Part shown: in pieces, positions 8,730 through 17,740 of the stretch | How positions within the stretch are numbered: the stretch's first letter is position 1 | Layout of the letters: each line of letters opens with the position of its first letter | Assembly: GCA_022841745.1 (NCBI GenBank) | Contig: JALHQW010000018.1 | Coordinates: 65,987-129,986, forward strand | DNA length: 64,000 bases | DNA from: Saprospiraceae bacterium | GTDB lineage: Bacteria > Bacteroidota > Bacteroidia > Chitinophagales > Saprospiraceae | Reading direction: 5' to 3' | Notes under the pieces: generated by a model | Told to the model about the DNA's origin: nothing | Database searches by the model: none | What the model saw: the letters and a program-made list of their open reading frames with translations, nothing else | Made by a program: the position numbers and the translations under genes

Positions 8730-11036
8730 TTAAAACGGATGCCCAAACGCAAAATTCACTTGCGGCGCCACGCTGCCATATCCTCTCTGCCCAATCCAAC
8801 GGCTGCCAAGTGGCAAGTAAGGCTTTGAAATCGGAATAGCAAGGTCGAGCCGCAGGATGAAGAGGCTCAGGTTGAAACGAATGCCAAGGCCAGCGCCGGA
8901 CGCCAACTCATCATAAAAATCGCTGCCAAACTGCTCCTCCGCTGTGCCGCCCGCCGATTTGGTGAACCAGATATTGCCCGCATCGTAAAACGCCGCCAAT
9001 TCCCAGTTCTTGCCGATTTGTTGCCGAAGTTCCACGCTACCCAGCAGCAGCAGGTTACCAACGTGGTCGTTGACGAGTAGGTCGTCTTCCTCACCAACGA
9101 TGAGGTCATCGGGCAGTCGGGTGCCCGGGCCGATGTACCTTGGCGGGAAAGCACGCACGCTCGATGGTCCGCCAATGGTATAAAGGTCGAGGGGCGTGAA
9201 ACCGCTTTGCTCGGAGAGCACAAACCCGCTGGAAAAAGCCAGGCGGTAGGCCAAGGTTGTTTTGCGCTGCAATTTCAGGTACTGCCGGAAGTCGGTCTCG
9301 GTGAAAAAATTGAGTGGGTAGCCCAAATCTGTCGCCTCGGCGATGTCGTTTGGCAAGATGAAGCCGCTGCCATTCAGCACGAAGCGTTGCCGGAAAACGG
9401 TGGGCAATTTCGTTTTCACCAAGGGTCGGTTGTCAAAGACAAGAGCGTAGCTGGGTTTCAACCGAATCTGAGTAGCGAAGGTCAGCAACAAGTCAGTGTC
9501 ATCGTTGGGAATTTCAGCCAATACATCTTCCTTGAGTCCCGCTACACTGAATTGGCTGAACTGCACGCCTGCATTGATAGGGTTCAGCTCATGCGTCACT
9601 GTCCCCTGTTTGTTTTTCTTCCAATAAAAACCGCCTTCGCCTTCCACATTGTGGATGCCGATTCCAATTTTGGTATTGTTAGTGGTGTCGAGCACATTGT
9701 AATAAATCAACTCGTGCTGCAAGGAAAAACGAGTACCCGTCAGTGCGTTTTTTTGGCGCATTTTCCAACCGGGAAGCCGCTGCGGCAGTGTTAGCAACGC
9801 CTTGGTTTCGCTGGTGAAAATGTTTTCGCTGTTGTCGTACTGCACCCAATTGCCTTCCCAGCCCAAGCGCAGGGTTTCGGCAGCGCCGAGCAAGTTGCGG
9901 TGCTGCCAATTTAGACCGCCTTGCGCCCCGTAGTATTCTTTGGAGAAAACGCCAGAGACAGAAGCCTCCAGCTTTTTGGGCACTTGCGGCGTAAGGTAAA
10001 CATGTGCCTCCAACAGGCTATCAGCCAGCGCCGACTGCTCGTAGCGGATGTTCACGAACTTGTAAAAACCAAGGTTCAATAGCCGGAATAGCGTGTTCCG
10101 GTATTTTTCATTGGAAAAATAATCGCCGCAGCCAAACCGTATATTGTCGAGGATGACCCGCTGCTTCAATGGCATTTCACTAAAGACAAAGGCCGTGCAA
10201 CTGTCCACAACCTCCCGGCGTTGGCCAAGTTCCCCGGCGGTCTGCGGGTCGTTGTCGGGGTAGATGACGATTTCGCCAATGCGATAGCGGCGTTTTTCCC
10301 GGTCGGTCACGTCGTCCTTGAAGGCTAATTTTAAGCTTACCAAACTGTCCGAAGTTAGCGTATCCGCCTTAAAAATCAAGCTTTCCGTTGAAAGGTAGAA
10401 CCAGCCCTCGTTGCGCAGCGAATCAACAAGTCGTTGGCGTTCGAGGCCAAGTTTTGAAAAATTATACGGGTTGCCAAGCTTCAATAAGCTGCTGGCTTGC
10501 AATTGCGACAGGCGCCGACCGATGTCTGTGGAGTCTGCTGGGTATTGGAATAGGTGGATGATTTTGGCGGGCTGGAGCAGATAGACCTGGTGCCGCAGCC
10601 GCCGTTTTTTCCAAAATCCCTTGGCCTTACTTTCAATCCGTACCGAAAAAAAGCCATGCGCTGCTGCCGTGTTTTTCAGCTTGGTCTGGTGCTGGGTGAT
10701 GAAACCCTCTTCATATAAAATTGGTGGCTTTCCCAAGCTATTGGCCAACCAATTGCGAAAGCCTTTTTCCTTTTTACGGTTGTGAATAGCATTGTAAAAC
10801 CCGACCCTTGGCCGCAGGCCCAATATGCTTTTTGAACGACGTGGCAGCACGATATCCTTCTCCAAAGCCGTTGCCAATTCACTGATTTCCCAATGCTTAT
10901 CGGCAGGCTTGAGCTTGAGCTTGGCGCCTTTGTAGAGCCTCTCGCCTTTTGGCAATAGCAGTGTGCCCGTACAACTGCTCAGTAGCAGGCTGCAAAGGAA
11001 GGCAATGGCCAAAAAGTGTAGGTGATTGATTTTCAA
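8730..11036 (-). CDS. tamL: TamL-like lipidated Omp85 outer-membrane protein (BamA/TamA family)
   Basis: A 768-residue Omp85-superfamily protein. It has a lipoprotein signal with lipobox LLSSC (Cys22), POTRA-like segments (about 60-400), and a C-terminal 16-strand-type beta-barrel. The surface-antigen motif VRAFPPRYIGPGTRLPDD is near residue 635, and the chain ends in an aromatic residue (FGHPF), as barrel substrates do. Lipid modification of an Omp85 protein is the known hallmark of TamL in Bacteroidota, where it replaces TamA. The TamB-like gene lies immediately upstream on the same strand, which supports the assignment. It presumably inserts or exports outer-membrane proteins or supports lipid transport together with TamB. 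Confidence 0.85.
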   Translation of the reverse strand: MKINHLHFLAIAFLCSLLLSSCTGTLLLPKGERLYKGAKLKLKPADKHWEISELATALEKDIVLPRRSKSILGLRPRVGFYNAIHNRKKEKGFRNWLANSLGKPPILYEEGFITQHQTKLKNTAAAHGFFSVRIESKAKGFWKKRRLRHQVYLLQPAKIIHLFQYPADSTDIGRRLSQLQASSLLKLGNPYNFSKLGLERQRLVDSLRNEGWFYLSTESLIFKADTLTSDSLVSLKLAFKDDVTDREKRRYRIGEIVIYPDNDPQTAGELGQRREVVDSCTAFVFSEMPLKQRVILDNIRFGCGDYFSNEKYRNTLFRLLNLGFYKFVNIRYEQSALADSLLEAHVYLTPQVPKKLEASVSGVFSKEYYGAQGGLNWQHRNLLGAAETLRLGWEGNWVQYDNSENIFTSETKALLTLPQRLPGWKMRQKNALTGTRFSLQHELIYYNVLDTTNNTKIGIGIHNVEGEGGFYWKKNKQGTVTHELNPINAGVQFSQFSVAGLKEDVLAEIPNDDTDLLLTFATQIRLKPSYALVFDNRPLVKTKLPTVFRQRFVLNGSGFILPNDIAEATDLGYPLNFFTETDFRQYLKLQRKTTLAYRLAFSSGFVLSEQSGFTPLDLYTIGGPSSVRAFPPRYIGPGTRLPDDLIVGEEDDLLVNDHVGNLLLLGSVELRQQIGKNWELAAFYDAGNIWFTKSAGGTAEEQFGSDFYDELASGAGLGIRFNLSLFILRLDLAIPISKPYLPLGSRWIGQRGYGSVAPQVNFAFGHPF

Positions 11037-11114
11037 CTGATTAAAAATTAATGGCTTGAATGCTGATTTGCTGTGTCTTCAATTAATGCATGGAAAATGC
11101 CGAATAGCAGCCAC

Positions 11115-11184
11115 TTTCGAGAGGAGGGGTTATCAAACCCCGGCGTTCCGGAACATCGGGGTTTGATAACCCCTTCTCTCGAAA
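11115..11184. repeat. Inverted repeat with 28-bp arms
   Basis: The arms begin TTTCGAGAGG on the left and end TTCTCTCGAAA on the right, with a single mismatch and a loop of about 13 nt containing GCGTTCCGGAAC. The inner arm reads GGGGTTATCAAACCCCG, which is itself partly palindromic. There is no T tract, so it is not a classical terminator. Confidence 0.8.
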
Positions 11185-11298
11185 ATCGCTGCAAAATTTA
11201 CAAATGCGTTCATCTTCAAAAACTTCCTATTAAGTTCGATTACGACATTGTTAATCAATGATTATTATAAGTATTTTGTCGCCCAGCTTTGTCTCGCT

Positions 11299-11397
11299 AT
11301 GTGTCGCTTTTGTCATTGCCGAAGGCAAACTGCGACGTCATATATGACAACACACATGACGTCGCAGTTTGCCTTCGGCAATGACAAAAGCGACATA
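11299..11397. repeat. Dispersed palindrome, GCCGAAGGC family, copy 1
   Basis: Two arms of about 42 bp face each other across a 15-bp spacer. The arm contains CTTTTGTCATTGCCGAAGGC followed by AAACTGCGACGTCA. The same arm sequence recurs at 33751, 54111 and 55502, and as a half element at 52696, always between genes. Confidence 0.85.
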
Positions 11398-11518
11398 CAG
11401 TTGGACAGCATATTTCTTTTCACTCATTTCCTATGTCGTTATCAAACTGCTGTAGAATTTGGATTTTAACATTCCGAAAGTTGCGAGCTTTAGGAATGTT
11501 GAAAACCAACGTCTGCCC

Positions 11519-14500
11519 CTACTTCCGCTTCCGCCAAAGCCCCTTTTTGTATTCCTTCGTAAAAACGATGCCCGCCCCAGAGTTCCGCCCTCCGTCACCA
11601 TTCAGGATTTCGAGGCCGTCCTCTGAAAAGCCACGCACCTTGATTTTGCCATCAGCAGTTAGTAGGTATTCCACATAGGCGTTTTCGATGGTGCTGCGCC
11701 ATTCACTGCTTGCCTCCGTTCGGTCTTCCGCCGCACCGCCCGTCACCCTGAAAATCAGGCGGTTGTTCAGGAAGGTTTTTTGCAGTTGCAGGTTGTAGTT
11801 CGTCGTGCCCGTTCTTACGTTGTCGCTGCCAAAAGTAGCGTCCTCCTCCACATTCAGTTGCACATCCACGAACTTGATATACTGGCTGGCCAGCGAATTG
11901 AATTGGTTGGTGATGAAATTATTGACCCCTCCACCTCCTGGCGATTCAGTCTGTCCTTCGTTTATAAAGCTATTTAGAATCAATAACCCAAACAGCTGCT
12001 GGTATAGGAGAGGCTCGTCTTGGTTCACCGTTGCAACAGCATCAGCAATCGTTTGGTCGCCGGAATTGGATAAGGAATTATAGCCCTCCAATTCTGTAGG
12101 GTATTCTAACAAAAAAGAAATTTCAGGTTTGTTGGCATCGCCTTTCACGATGAAATTAAGAAAAAAAGTCTGGTAGTTCCGTGCCGTTTCCGTGTCGGTA
12201 GCGCTGCCTGTTGCCTGCAAAAGAAGTAAGGGCGATGTGCGAATCACATACCTCGCCGTCACGTCAATTTCGGGGTTGGTGGGATCGCCCGTCCATAAGA
12301 GATAGCTATTGGGCGTCACTTGAAAATCCTTTTTAACCACCTGCTGGTAGGAATAATGGTAAACGCCCTTTTTCACTTCACAACGACCTGACAGGTTCAT
12401 TTTTCCATCGGGGAAAATCTCCAAACTCAAGCGACCGTCCAACTCTCCCTCGAAATTATCGCCCGTTCCCGGGTCGGTCACCACCTGTAATTTCAGGCTG
12501 TCGTTCACTTCCAAATTCAGGTTCAGGTGGAAGGGGTATTTCTTGGAAGATGCGGCCTTTGGCTTGACTTTCTTGCCGTCGTCCCTGCTCACGAAAACCA
12601 CCAGGCCGTTTCCAGCTGCATTGGTAGCCGCCTCGTCATAGATATAGGAAATATTTGAGCCGCTGAGCGATTTCGCCGTCAGGCTAATGTCTGGCTCCGC
12701 CAATGGGCCACGTACCGTCCCGTTCACCCCTGCGTAGAGTTTGCCGAAATACTCGGTCCCGGGTTTTTGCTTGGTGTCCAATACCTGCCATCTTTTCGAG
12801 GCAATTCGGAGGTCGTAGCGAAGGTCAGTCCAGTTGGATGTGCGTAGCAAACCATTGATGGTCAAGTCATTGGAGCGGGGGTCGGTGAGCTTGAGTCCCG
12901 TCAGGTCGAGGCCGTCTTTGGTGAAAACCAATGCTTTATCGCTCAGTTTGTAGCGGACACCCGTCATGGCAATCGTGGCGGCTACGCCGTTGAGGTTGAG
13001 GTTGCCGTCGGGGCGTGGCGAGGCTGTCGTACCGCCCAGCGTCAGGTCGCCGTCGAGTACGCCCACAGGATTGTCGAGGGTACCTTTCAGGAAGACGGCA
13101 AAATTGTCAATGCGAAGCTGGCGCAGCTTGGCCTCAAAATCCAGGCTGCGCTTGCCGTCGCCTTGCAGTGCCGTCTTTCCATCCAATTGCAGCGACTGCT
13201 CGCCGTTGTTCAAGTGCAGTTTTTTGATGATGAAGTCTTGTCCCGCAAAGTTCAGGCTGTTCTCCGCATCAATCGTCCACGCCTGATAATCAAGCAGTTG
13301 CGTTGGGGTAAAATGCAGGGTGTAGCCATCCTTGAAGCCCTCCGCATCGGCGAAGAGGCCGACTTTGAAGCGCTCCTTGCCTACACTGTCCAAGGCAGTC
13401 AACAAGGCAGTTGCCCGCTCGCCGTTGAGGTCGCCCGTGAGGCTAAGCTCCCGCACAAAGGCTTTATCGTACTGCTCCACCTTGGGGATTTTCAGGGCAT
13501 AGTCGGCGGTTTGGCCATTGCCTTTTGCCATAAATTCCAAGCCCTTTACTGTCCATTCCTCATAGTTGGCAAGCGGCAAATTTGTGGTCAGGTTGAAAAC
13601 ATGGTTTTGACCATTGAAAACGCCGTCCAATTTCAGTTCCTCCAAACCCGTCAGCCCCGGCACGAGGCCACTGTTGAAGAGCGATGGTTCCGTCAATGCG
13701 ATTTTGACGGAAAGCTGGTCATTGCTGATGTCCAGCGTTTGGGCATTCGCAGCATTTGTTTTGAAATAATGTTGCGCAAATTCTGTGGCCCACTGTGGCA
13801 ATCGGGTGAGGTCAAAATGGCCTTTCAGTTCTGCATTTAACCACTCAGACGTGACCACCACTTCGTTATCATCATTGTGCAAAGCGGCATTCACCGTCGT
13901 TTTCTTCGGCTTCAGGTGCAGCGTATCGTATTGAATATCAATGGCATCCAGCGTGATTTGGGCATCAAGCGTGTCCAAGGAATTGCCCTTGGCAAAGCCG
14001 TCCATTTTGAAACAGGCCGTGGCGGTTGTCGTCGAGAAGCCGAGCGCCTTGAGGTCAACGCAGTTGAGGTAGGCCGTCCAGTTCAGAATCGGCAAGGGGC
14101 CATTGAGCTTTCCATTTGCCGACAGTACAAGGTTCATCCTTGGGTCGGGGCTGTTCAGGTTCAGGTCGAAATTCCCGGCGTTCAAGTTCCCTGAAAGGCT
14201 TATGTCCTCGAAGCTTTTCCCCTCCCAAGTCAGCGCCTGGATTTGGCCGGAAAGCTTGGCCTTCGCCGTTTTTTCAACATCAAAACCGTCGCCCTCCACT
14301 TGCAGGTTGAGGCTCAGGTTTTCGAGCTGCGGCACGAGGCTATCCGCAGTCAATTTATTGATTTTCAAAGCATTGCCCACAATACTGGCCTTGTATTTTT
14401 CATTGGCCAAACTTCCATCCACTTTCAAACTGCCCAGCTCCCCCAGCCCCAGCAGCAGATTGGCCACCAAGTCAGTAGGCTTGCCTTTTGCCTTGCCCTC

Positions 14501-16474
14501 CACGGTGAAATTGGCGGGCAAATCGAGGTACTTATTCAATACGGAATCCGGCACGAAGGCTGACAGTTCCTGTTTGGTCAGGCTGCCCGAATAGGCCATG
14601 TCAAAGCCTAGGTTGTCCGGCTGGTCGAGGTGGAACAGGTCGCCGACCAAGGCCAGGTTGCTGGTGCTGCTGCCCCTTTGCGAAGCCAGTTTCAAGTCAG
14701 CATTCAAATCAGCGAGGCTGCCTTTCAATTGGCCTGTTGCGCTCATCCGGTCGGGCAACTGGACGGTCTTTGGAACGAAATCGGCAAACTGCTCGCCCCT
14801 CGCCTCCAAACGCCGCAGGTCAAGGTCGAAGCGCAGGGACTTGGTGCTGGCCAGCCCGCTCAGTTTGCCTCCAATATCGAAATACGCCGTGTCGGATTTG
14901 ACGGGCGCAAAAGCCAAGGAATCGAGGTCGCCGAAGCTGCCCTTCACGTCGAGGTTCAAGGTGCCCGACTGCCCGGCCACCCGGCCCGACAGCACGGCGT
15001 ATGCAGGCAGCATCCAGTTTTTTCCTTTCAGGAACGGGGTGAAATCGTCCTTGTCGAATTGCAGCGCCGTGATTTGCAGATTGCCGCCAATGCGCTGTAG
15101 ATCACCAATTTGCGTCAGGTCGCCGTTGCAGCGCAGGTAAGTGTATTTGCCAAAACTAAAGTCGAGGTTCGTGGCCTTGAGGTTCTTCATATCGCCCTGC
15201 AAGCCCCCTTTAATGGCCCAGCGGGTGTCCTTCATTTTCTCCAAATCGGCCAGTGAGGGGTCGGTTGGCAGGAACCGCAAGAGGTCGCCCAATTTGCCTT
15301 CCGAGGTGCCGAGCTTCACGCTGAAATTGGACAGTGGCGGCTGCCCCTCCAGGCCAAACTGCAAATTGAAATCACCCTTCAAGCTGGTGGTATTGGCCTG
15401 AAAATCAAGTCCCTTCACGTCCAAAGCTGCGGGTGAATAGGCCAGTTCCCCGGACAGTCGTTGGATGGAAATGCCCGATTTCTCTTCGCCGGAAAGCTGA
15501 TCCACTTTCAGTTGAATGCTGTCGTTTTCCATTTTGAAATCGCTGATTTGGGCGTTCAGTTTATGCCATTCAAAATCAGCGGGATTGAAGCTGCCGGGCG
15601 TGGGCGTGGACTTGGCCTGGCGCAGGGCGAGGTCGCTGTTTTCCAGTTCTATGTTGGGTGCGGAGAGCTTGACGCCTTGCTCGTCGAGGTTCAGCGCAAA
15701 ATCGGTCAGCGCCGTTTTTTGCAGGCTGGCGTCGAATTTCAAGTCGTTGGTCTCGTAGGAGATTTGGGAGTTTTCGATGCTGGCATTGCGGAGCAACAAC
15801 CCGAAAACCGTGGCGGCGCTGCTGTCCGGGCTGGGGGTGGAGCGGTCCCGGTAGCTGATTTTGGAATCGGATAAGTTGAAATCAGCGGCTTCAAAGCGCA
15901 GTTGCACTAAATCCACCTCCTTCAGTTTCAGTTCCAAGTCCCCTACCCTCGCCCCGATAAACTGCTGATTGTCAGCGTCTTCCCACGTGAAATTCACTTT
16001 GCGCAATTCCAGCGCAGCACCGTCCAACTGCAATTGAAAACCGCCAGAGGATTCGGGTTTCGGGGCCGTTTCTGTCGTTGTGAAAGCATCGAGGATGAAA
16101 TCGAAATTGGCCTTGCCATCTTTCTGAAACAGCCTAACATCAGCGTTCTCCAGCACGATTTTTTGCAGCACCACCTGCTGGTCGAGCAAGGCCCACATAT
16201 CAAGGTCAACGGCGAGGCTGCCCACTTGCAGGAGCGAATCACCTCCGGGGGTTTTTAGATTCAAGTCCTTGATTTCCAGCATTTTGGGGAACCGAACCCC
16301 TACCCCACCGATTTGCAGTTCCGTTTGGAGTTTTTGCGCCAGCCAAGCCTCCAATTTTGGCGTCAGCCAACGCTGCGTAGCAGGCTGGTGCAACACAAAC
16401 AGCGACAAGGCCACCAAGAGGAGTAGCGTAGCCAAGCTTATCAGCAGGATTTTGAATGGTCGGCGAAGGTTCAA
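11519..16474 (-). CDS. tamB: TamB-like translocation and assembly module protein (DUF490)
   Basis: A 1651-residue AsmA/TamB-like protein. A single N-terminal anchor (residues about 8-28, LLISLATLLLLVALSLFVL) is followed by a very long periplasmic region made of short alternating beta-strand repeats of the type LxLDGxxxGxxxxLxL. This is the hydrophobic groove expected for TamB and related bridge proteins. The C-terminal 350 residues have DUF490/TamB character, including DGKMNLSGRCEVKKGVYHYS and NPEIDVTARY. It spans the periplasm and works with an Omp85 partner, here the TamL-like protein encoded 480 bp downstream on the same strand. Confidence 0.85.
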   Translation of the reverse strand: MNLRRPFKILLISLATLLLLVALSLFVLHQPATQRWLTPKLEAWLAQKLQTELQIGGVGVRFPKMLEIKDLNLKTPGGDSLLQVGSLAVDLDMWALLDQQVVLQKIVLENADVRLFQKDGKANFDFILDAFTTTETAPKPESSGGFQLQLDGAALELRKVNFTWEDADNQQFIGARVGDLELKLKEVDLVQLRFEAADFNLSDSKISYRDRSTPSPDSSAATVFGLLLRNASIENSQISYETNDLKFDASLQKTALTDFALNLDEQGVKLSAPNIELENSDLALRQAKSTPTPGSFNPADFEWHKLNAQISDFKMENDSIQLKVDQLSGEEKSGISIQRLSGELAYSPAALDVKGLDFQANTTSLKGDFNLQFGLEGQPPLSNFSVKLGTSEGKLGDLLRFLPTDPSLADLEKMKDTRWAIKGGLQGDMKNLKATNLDFSFGKYTYLRCNGDLTQIGDLQRIGGNLQITALQFDKDDFTPFLKGKNWMLPAYAVLSGRVAGQSGTLNLDVKGSFGDLDSLAFAPVKSDTAYFDIGGKLSGLASTKSLRFDLDLRRLEARGEQFADFVPKTVQLPDRMSATGQLKGSLADLNADLKLASQRGSSTSNLALVGDLFHLDQPDNLGFDMAYSGSLTKQELSAFVPDSVLNKYLDLPANFTVEGKAKGKPTDLVANLLLGLGELGSLKVDGSLANEKYKASIVGNALKINKLTADSLVPQLENLSLNLQVEGDGFDVEKTAKAKLSGQIQALTWEGKSFEDISLSGNLNAGNFDLNLNSPDPRMNLVLSANGKLNGPLPILNWTAYLNCVDLKALGFSTTTATACFKMDGFAKGNSLDTLDAQITLDAIDIQYDTLHLKPKKTTVNAALHNDDNEVVVTSEWLNAELKGHFDLTRLPQWATEFAQHYFKTNAANAQTLDISNDQLSVKIALTEPSLFNSGLVPGLTGLEELKLDGVFNGQNHVFNLTTNLPLANYEEWTVKGLEFMAKGNGQTADYALKIPKVEQYDKAFVRELSLTGDLNGERATALLTALDSVGKERFKVGLFADAEGFKDGYTLHFTPTQLLDYQAWTIDAENSLNFAGQDFIIKKLHLNNGEQSLQLDGKTALQGDGKRSLDFEAKLRQLRIDNFAVFLKGTLDNPVGVLDGDLTLGGTTASPRPDGNLNLNGVAATIAMTGVRYKLSDKALVFTKDGLDLTGLKLTDPRSNDLTINGLLRTSNWTDLRYDLRIASKRWQVLDTKQKPGTEYFGKLYAGVNGTVRGPLAEPDISLTAKSLSGSNISYIYDEAATNAAGNGLVVFVSRDDGKKVKPKAASSKKYPFHLNLNLEVNDSLKLQVVTDPGTGDNFEGELDGRLSLEIFPDGKMNLSGRCEVKKGVYHYSYQQVVKKDFQVTPNSYLLWTGDPTNPEIDVTARYVIRTSPLLLLQATGSATDTETARNYQTFFLNFIVKGDANKPEISFLLEYPTELEGYNSLSNSGDQTIADAVATVNQDEPLLYQQLFGLLILNSFINEGQTESPGGGGVNNFITNQFNSLASQYIKFVDVQLNVEEDATFGSDNVRTGTTNYNLQLQKTFLNNRLIFRVTGGAAEDRTEASSEWRSTIENAYVEYLLTADGKIKVRGFSEDGLEILNGDGGRNSGAGIVFTKEYKKGLWRKRK

Positions 16475-16581
16475 ATAGCTGTAATTGTTTGCGATTTGCG
16501 AAGGTTAAAGGTAATGATAAAACAGAGCTGAGGTCGGTATGTTCAAATGTTATGGTGAATGGTGAATTAGGGGTTTGTCTA

Positions 16582-16690
16582 TTTTTTTGACGCAGAAAGA
16601 CGCTGATTTTTTATGATTAATTATGTTGTGTTGGACGTTCCGTCCAACATAAAAAATCATAATATTCAGCGTCTTTCTGCGTCAAAAAAG
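16582..16690. repeat. Large inverted repeat with inner hairpin
   Basis: Arms of about 38 bp containing GACGCAGAAAGACGCTGA face each other. The centre carries a second hairpin, TGTTGGACG with its complement around a 3-nt loop. The outer ends are T- and A-rich, so an RNA copy in either direction would form a long hairpin followed by U residues. It lies between the TamB-like gene and the VOC gene. Confidence 0.8.
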
Positions 16691-16715
16691 CACTATGTAA
16701 AAATTACAAAATCAC

Positions 16716-17108
16716 TCACTCTTCATTCCTCCCAATCAAATCCCACAAATTCTCATACAAATCTGCAAAAACGCAGACCGTGCCATACGCCTCGACGCTG
16801 GGTGGCCGCACGATAGGAATGCCTTGGGCCAGCAAGTTTGCATAATCCCGCTGAAAATCGTCGGTATGCAAAAACAGAAAGACCCGCCCGCCTGTTTGGT
16901 TGCCGATTCGGGACTCCTGCTCCTCGCCCACGGCCTTGGCCAGCAGCAACTGGCAGGAACCCTCACCGCCCGGCGGCTCGACGATGACCCAACGCTTGGT
17001 AGGCGACAACGGCGTATCCTCCACCAAGCGGAAATGGAGCTTTTGCGTGTAAAACGCAATGGCTTCGTCGTAATCCCGAACGACAAGGGCGATATGGGCG
17101 AGTTTCAT
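16716..17108 (-). CDS. VOC-family (glyoxalase/bleomycin-resistance fold) protein
   Basis: A 130-residue single-module vicinal oxygen chelate protein. Its two beta-alpha-beta-beta-beta units are visible: residues 1-50 start MKLAHIALVVRDYDEAIAFY, and residues 75-128 include VFLFLHTDDFQRDY and end DLYENLWDLIG. Conserved metal-ligand positions are His5 and the Glu of LYENLWD. Members include glyoxalases, dioxygenases and antibiotic-binding proteins, and no substrate can be deduced. The start ATG lies directly beside the GTGATTCG word repeat at 17110. It is transcribed alone. Confidence 0.85.
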   Translation of the reverse strand: MKLAHIALVVRDYDEAIAFYTQKLHFRLVEDTPLSPTKRWVIVEPPGGEGSCQLLLAKAVGEEQESRIGNQTGGRVFLFLHTDDFQRDYANLLAQGIPIVRPPSVEAYGTVCVFADLYENLWDLIGRNEE

Positions 17109-17109
17109 G

Positions 17110-17207
17110 GTGATTGGTGATTCGTGATTGGTGATTCGTGACTCGTGATGCGTGACTCGTGATGCGTGAATCGTACCTGGCCCTTCGAATCACGGTTCAC
17201 GAATCAC
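17110..17207. repeat. Iterated-word inverted repeat (word GTGATTCG)
   Basis: About nine degenerate 7-8 bp copies of GTGATTCG/GTGACTCG lie in tandem on the left (17110-17174). A shorter inverted arm containing CACGAATCAC lies on the right (17187-17207). The same word recurs at the outer edge of the repeat upstream of nuoL (45114-45136). Confidence 0.7.
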
Positions 17208-17215
17208 TACCTTTG
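17208..17215 (+). promoter_or_regulatory. Candidate Bacteroidota -7 box (TACCTTTG)
   Basis: TACCTTTG matches the TAnnTTTG consensus of Bacteroidota housekeeping promoters and lies 20 nt before the ATG of the small membrane protein at 17235. No clear -33 TTG was found at the usual distance, so this is moderate evidence only. Confidence 0.45.
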
Positions 17216-17234
17216 CAGCACAAAACAACGAATT

Positions 17235-17447
17235 ATGAAAAAAACAGCTTGGGTTTCCTTCGGTTTTCTGTTGTTCATCTTGGGCTTTTCGGCCTTAGTG
17301 CTGAGCTTGGTCGGTGTAAAGCTGAGTTTCCTCGTCTGGTTGGATTACCCCGGTGCCCTTTTCGGCTTCTTGGCCAAAATCTTCATGGTCATCGCCGGCA
17401 TCATAGTGGTGTATATGGCTGTGACGGATTGGAATGTCGAGGAATAA
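17235..17447 (+). CDS. Small two-helix membrane protein
   Basis: A 70-residue protein starting MKKTAWVSFG with two hydrophobic helices (about residues 6-25 and 38-60). They are joined by a short turn containing WLDYPG, and the C-terminus is polar (TDWNVEE). Similar small membrane proteins of unknown function are common in Bacteroidota. The ATG at 17235 is preferred because the upstream in-frame extension is encoded by repeat DNA and a promoter-like TACCTTTG lies just before it. Confidence 0.65.
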   Translation: MKKTAWVSFGFLLFILGFSALVLSLVGVKLSFLVWLDYPGALFGFLAKIFMVIAGIIVVYMAVTDWNVEE

Positions 17448-17535
17448 AATTGGTAGTTTTGAAATTGAGAAGTTGGTTCTAATTTGTTACTTTATAAAGT
17501 ATCCCACAAGAGCCTTCAACGACTCAGGACACGTC

Positions 17536-17650
17536 CCAGAACACGCCGCTTTTGTCATCTTGTAAAGACCCGTCCACGCCATGAGGGCAAACGTGGTGTC
17601 CCTCATGGCGTGGACGGGTCTTTACAAGATGACAAAAGCGGCATGTTCCG
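17536..17650. repeat. Long inverted repeat sharing the CGCTTTTGTCAT terminus
   Basis: Nearly perfect arms of about 50 bp flank a 12-bp loop. The outer part (CCGCTTTTGTCAT) matches the outer part of the GCCGAAGGC palindromes, but the inner part (AGACCCGTCCACGCCATGA) is different. It looks like a chimeric or related element. Confidence 0.8.
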
Positions 17651-17740
17651 GCATGCAATTAGGCATATTCGATGCTTTGAATTTAGAATTCTCTAAGGTA
17701 AAAAATTAAAATTAGTTGCTGTATTTCAATTTCCCAATTT

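Larger units (their letters stand above)
11037..11518. other. Repeat-filled spacer between tamB-like and tamL-like genes
   Basis: No gene was found. The spacer holds two large inverted repeats (11115-11184 and 11299-11397) and AT-rich DNA. Two genes that act together are therefore separated by 480 bp of palindromic DNA rather than being tightly coupled. Confidence 0.6.
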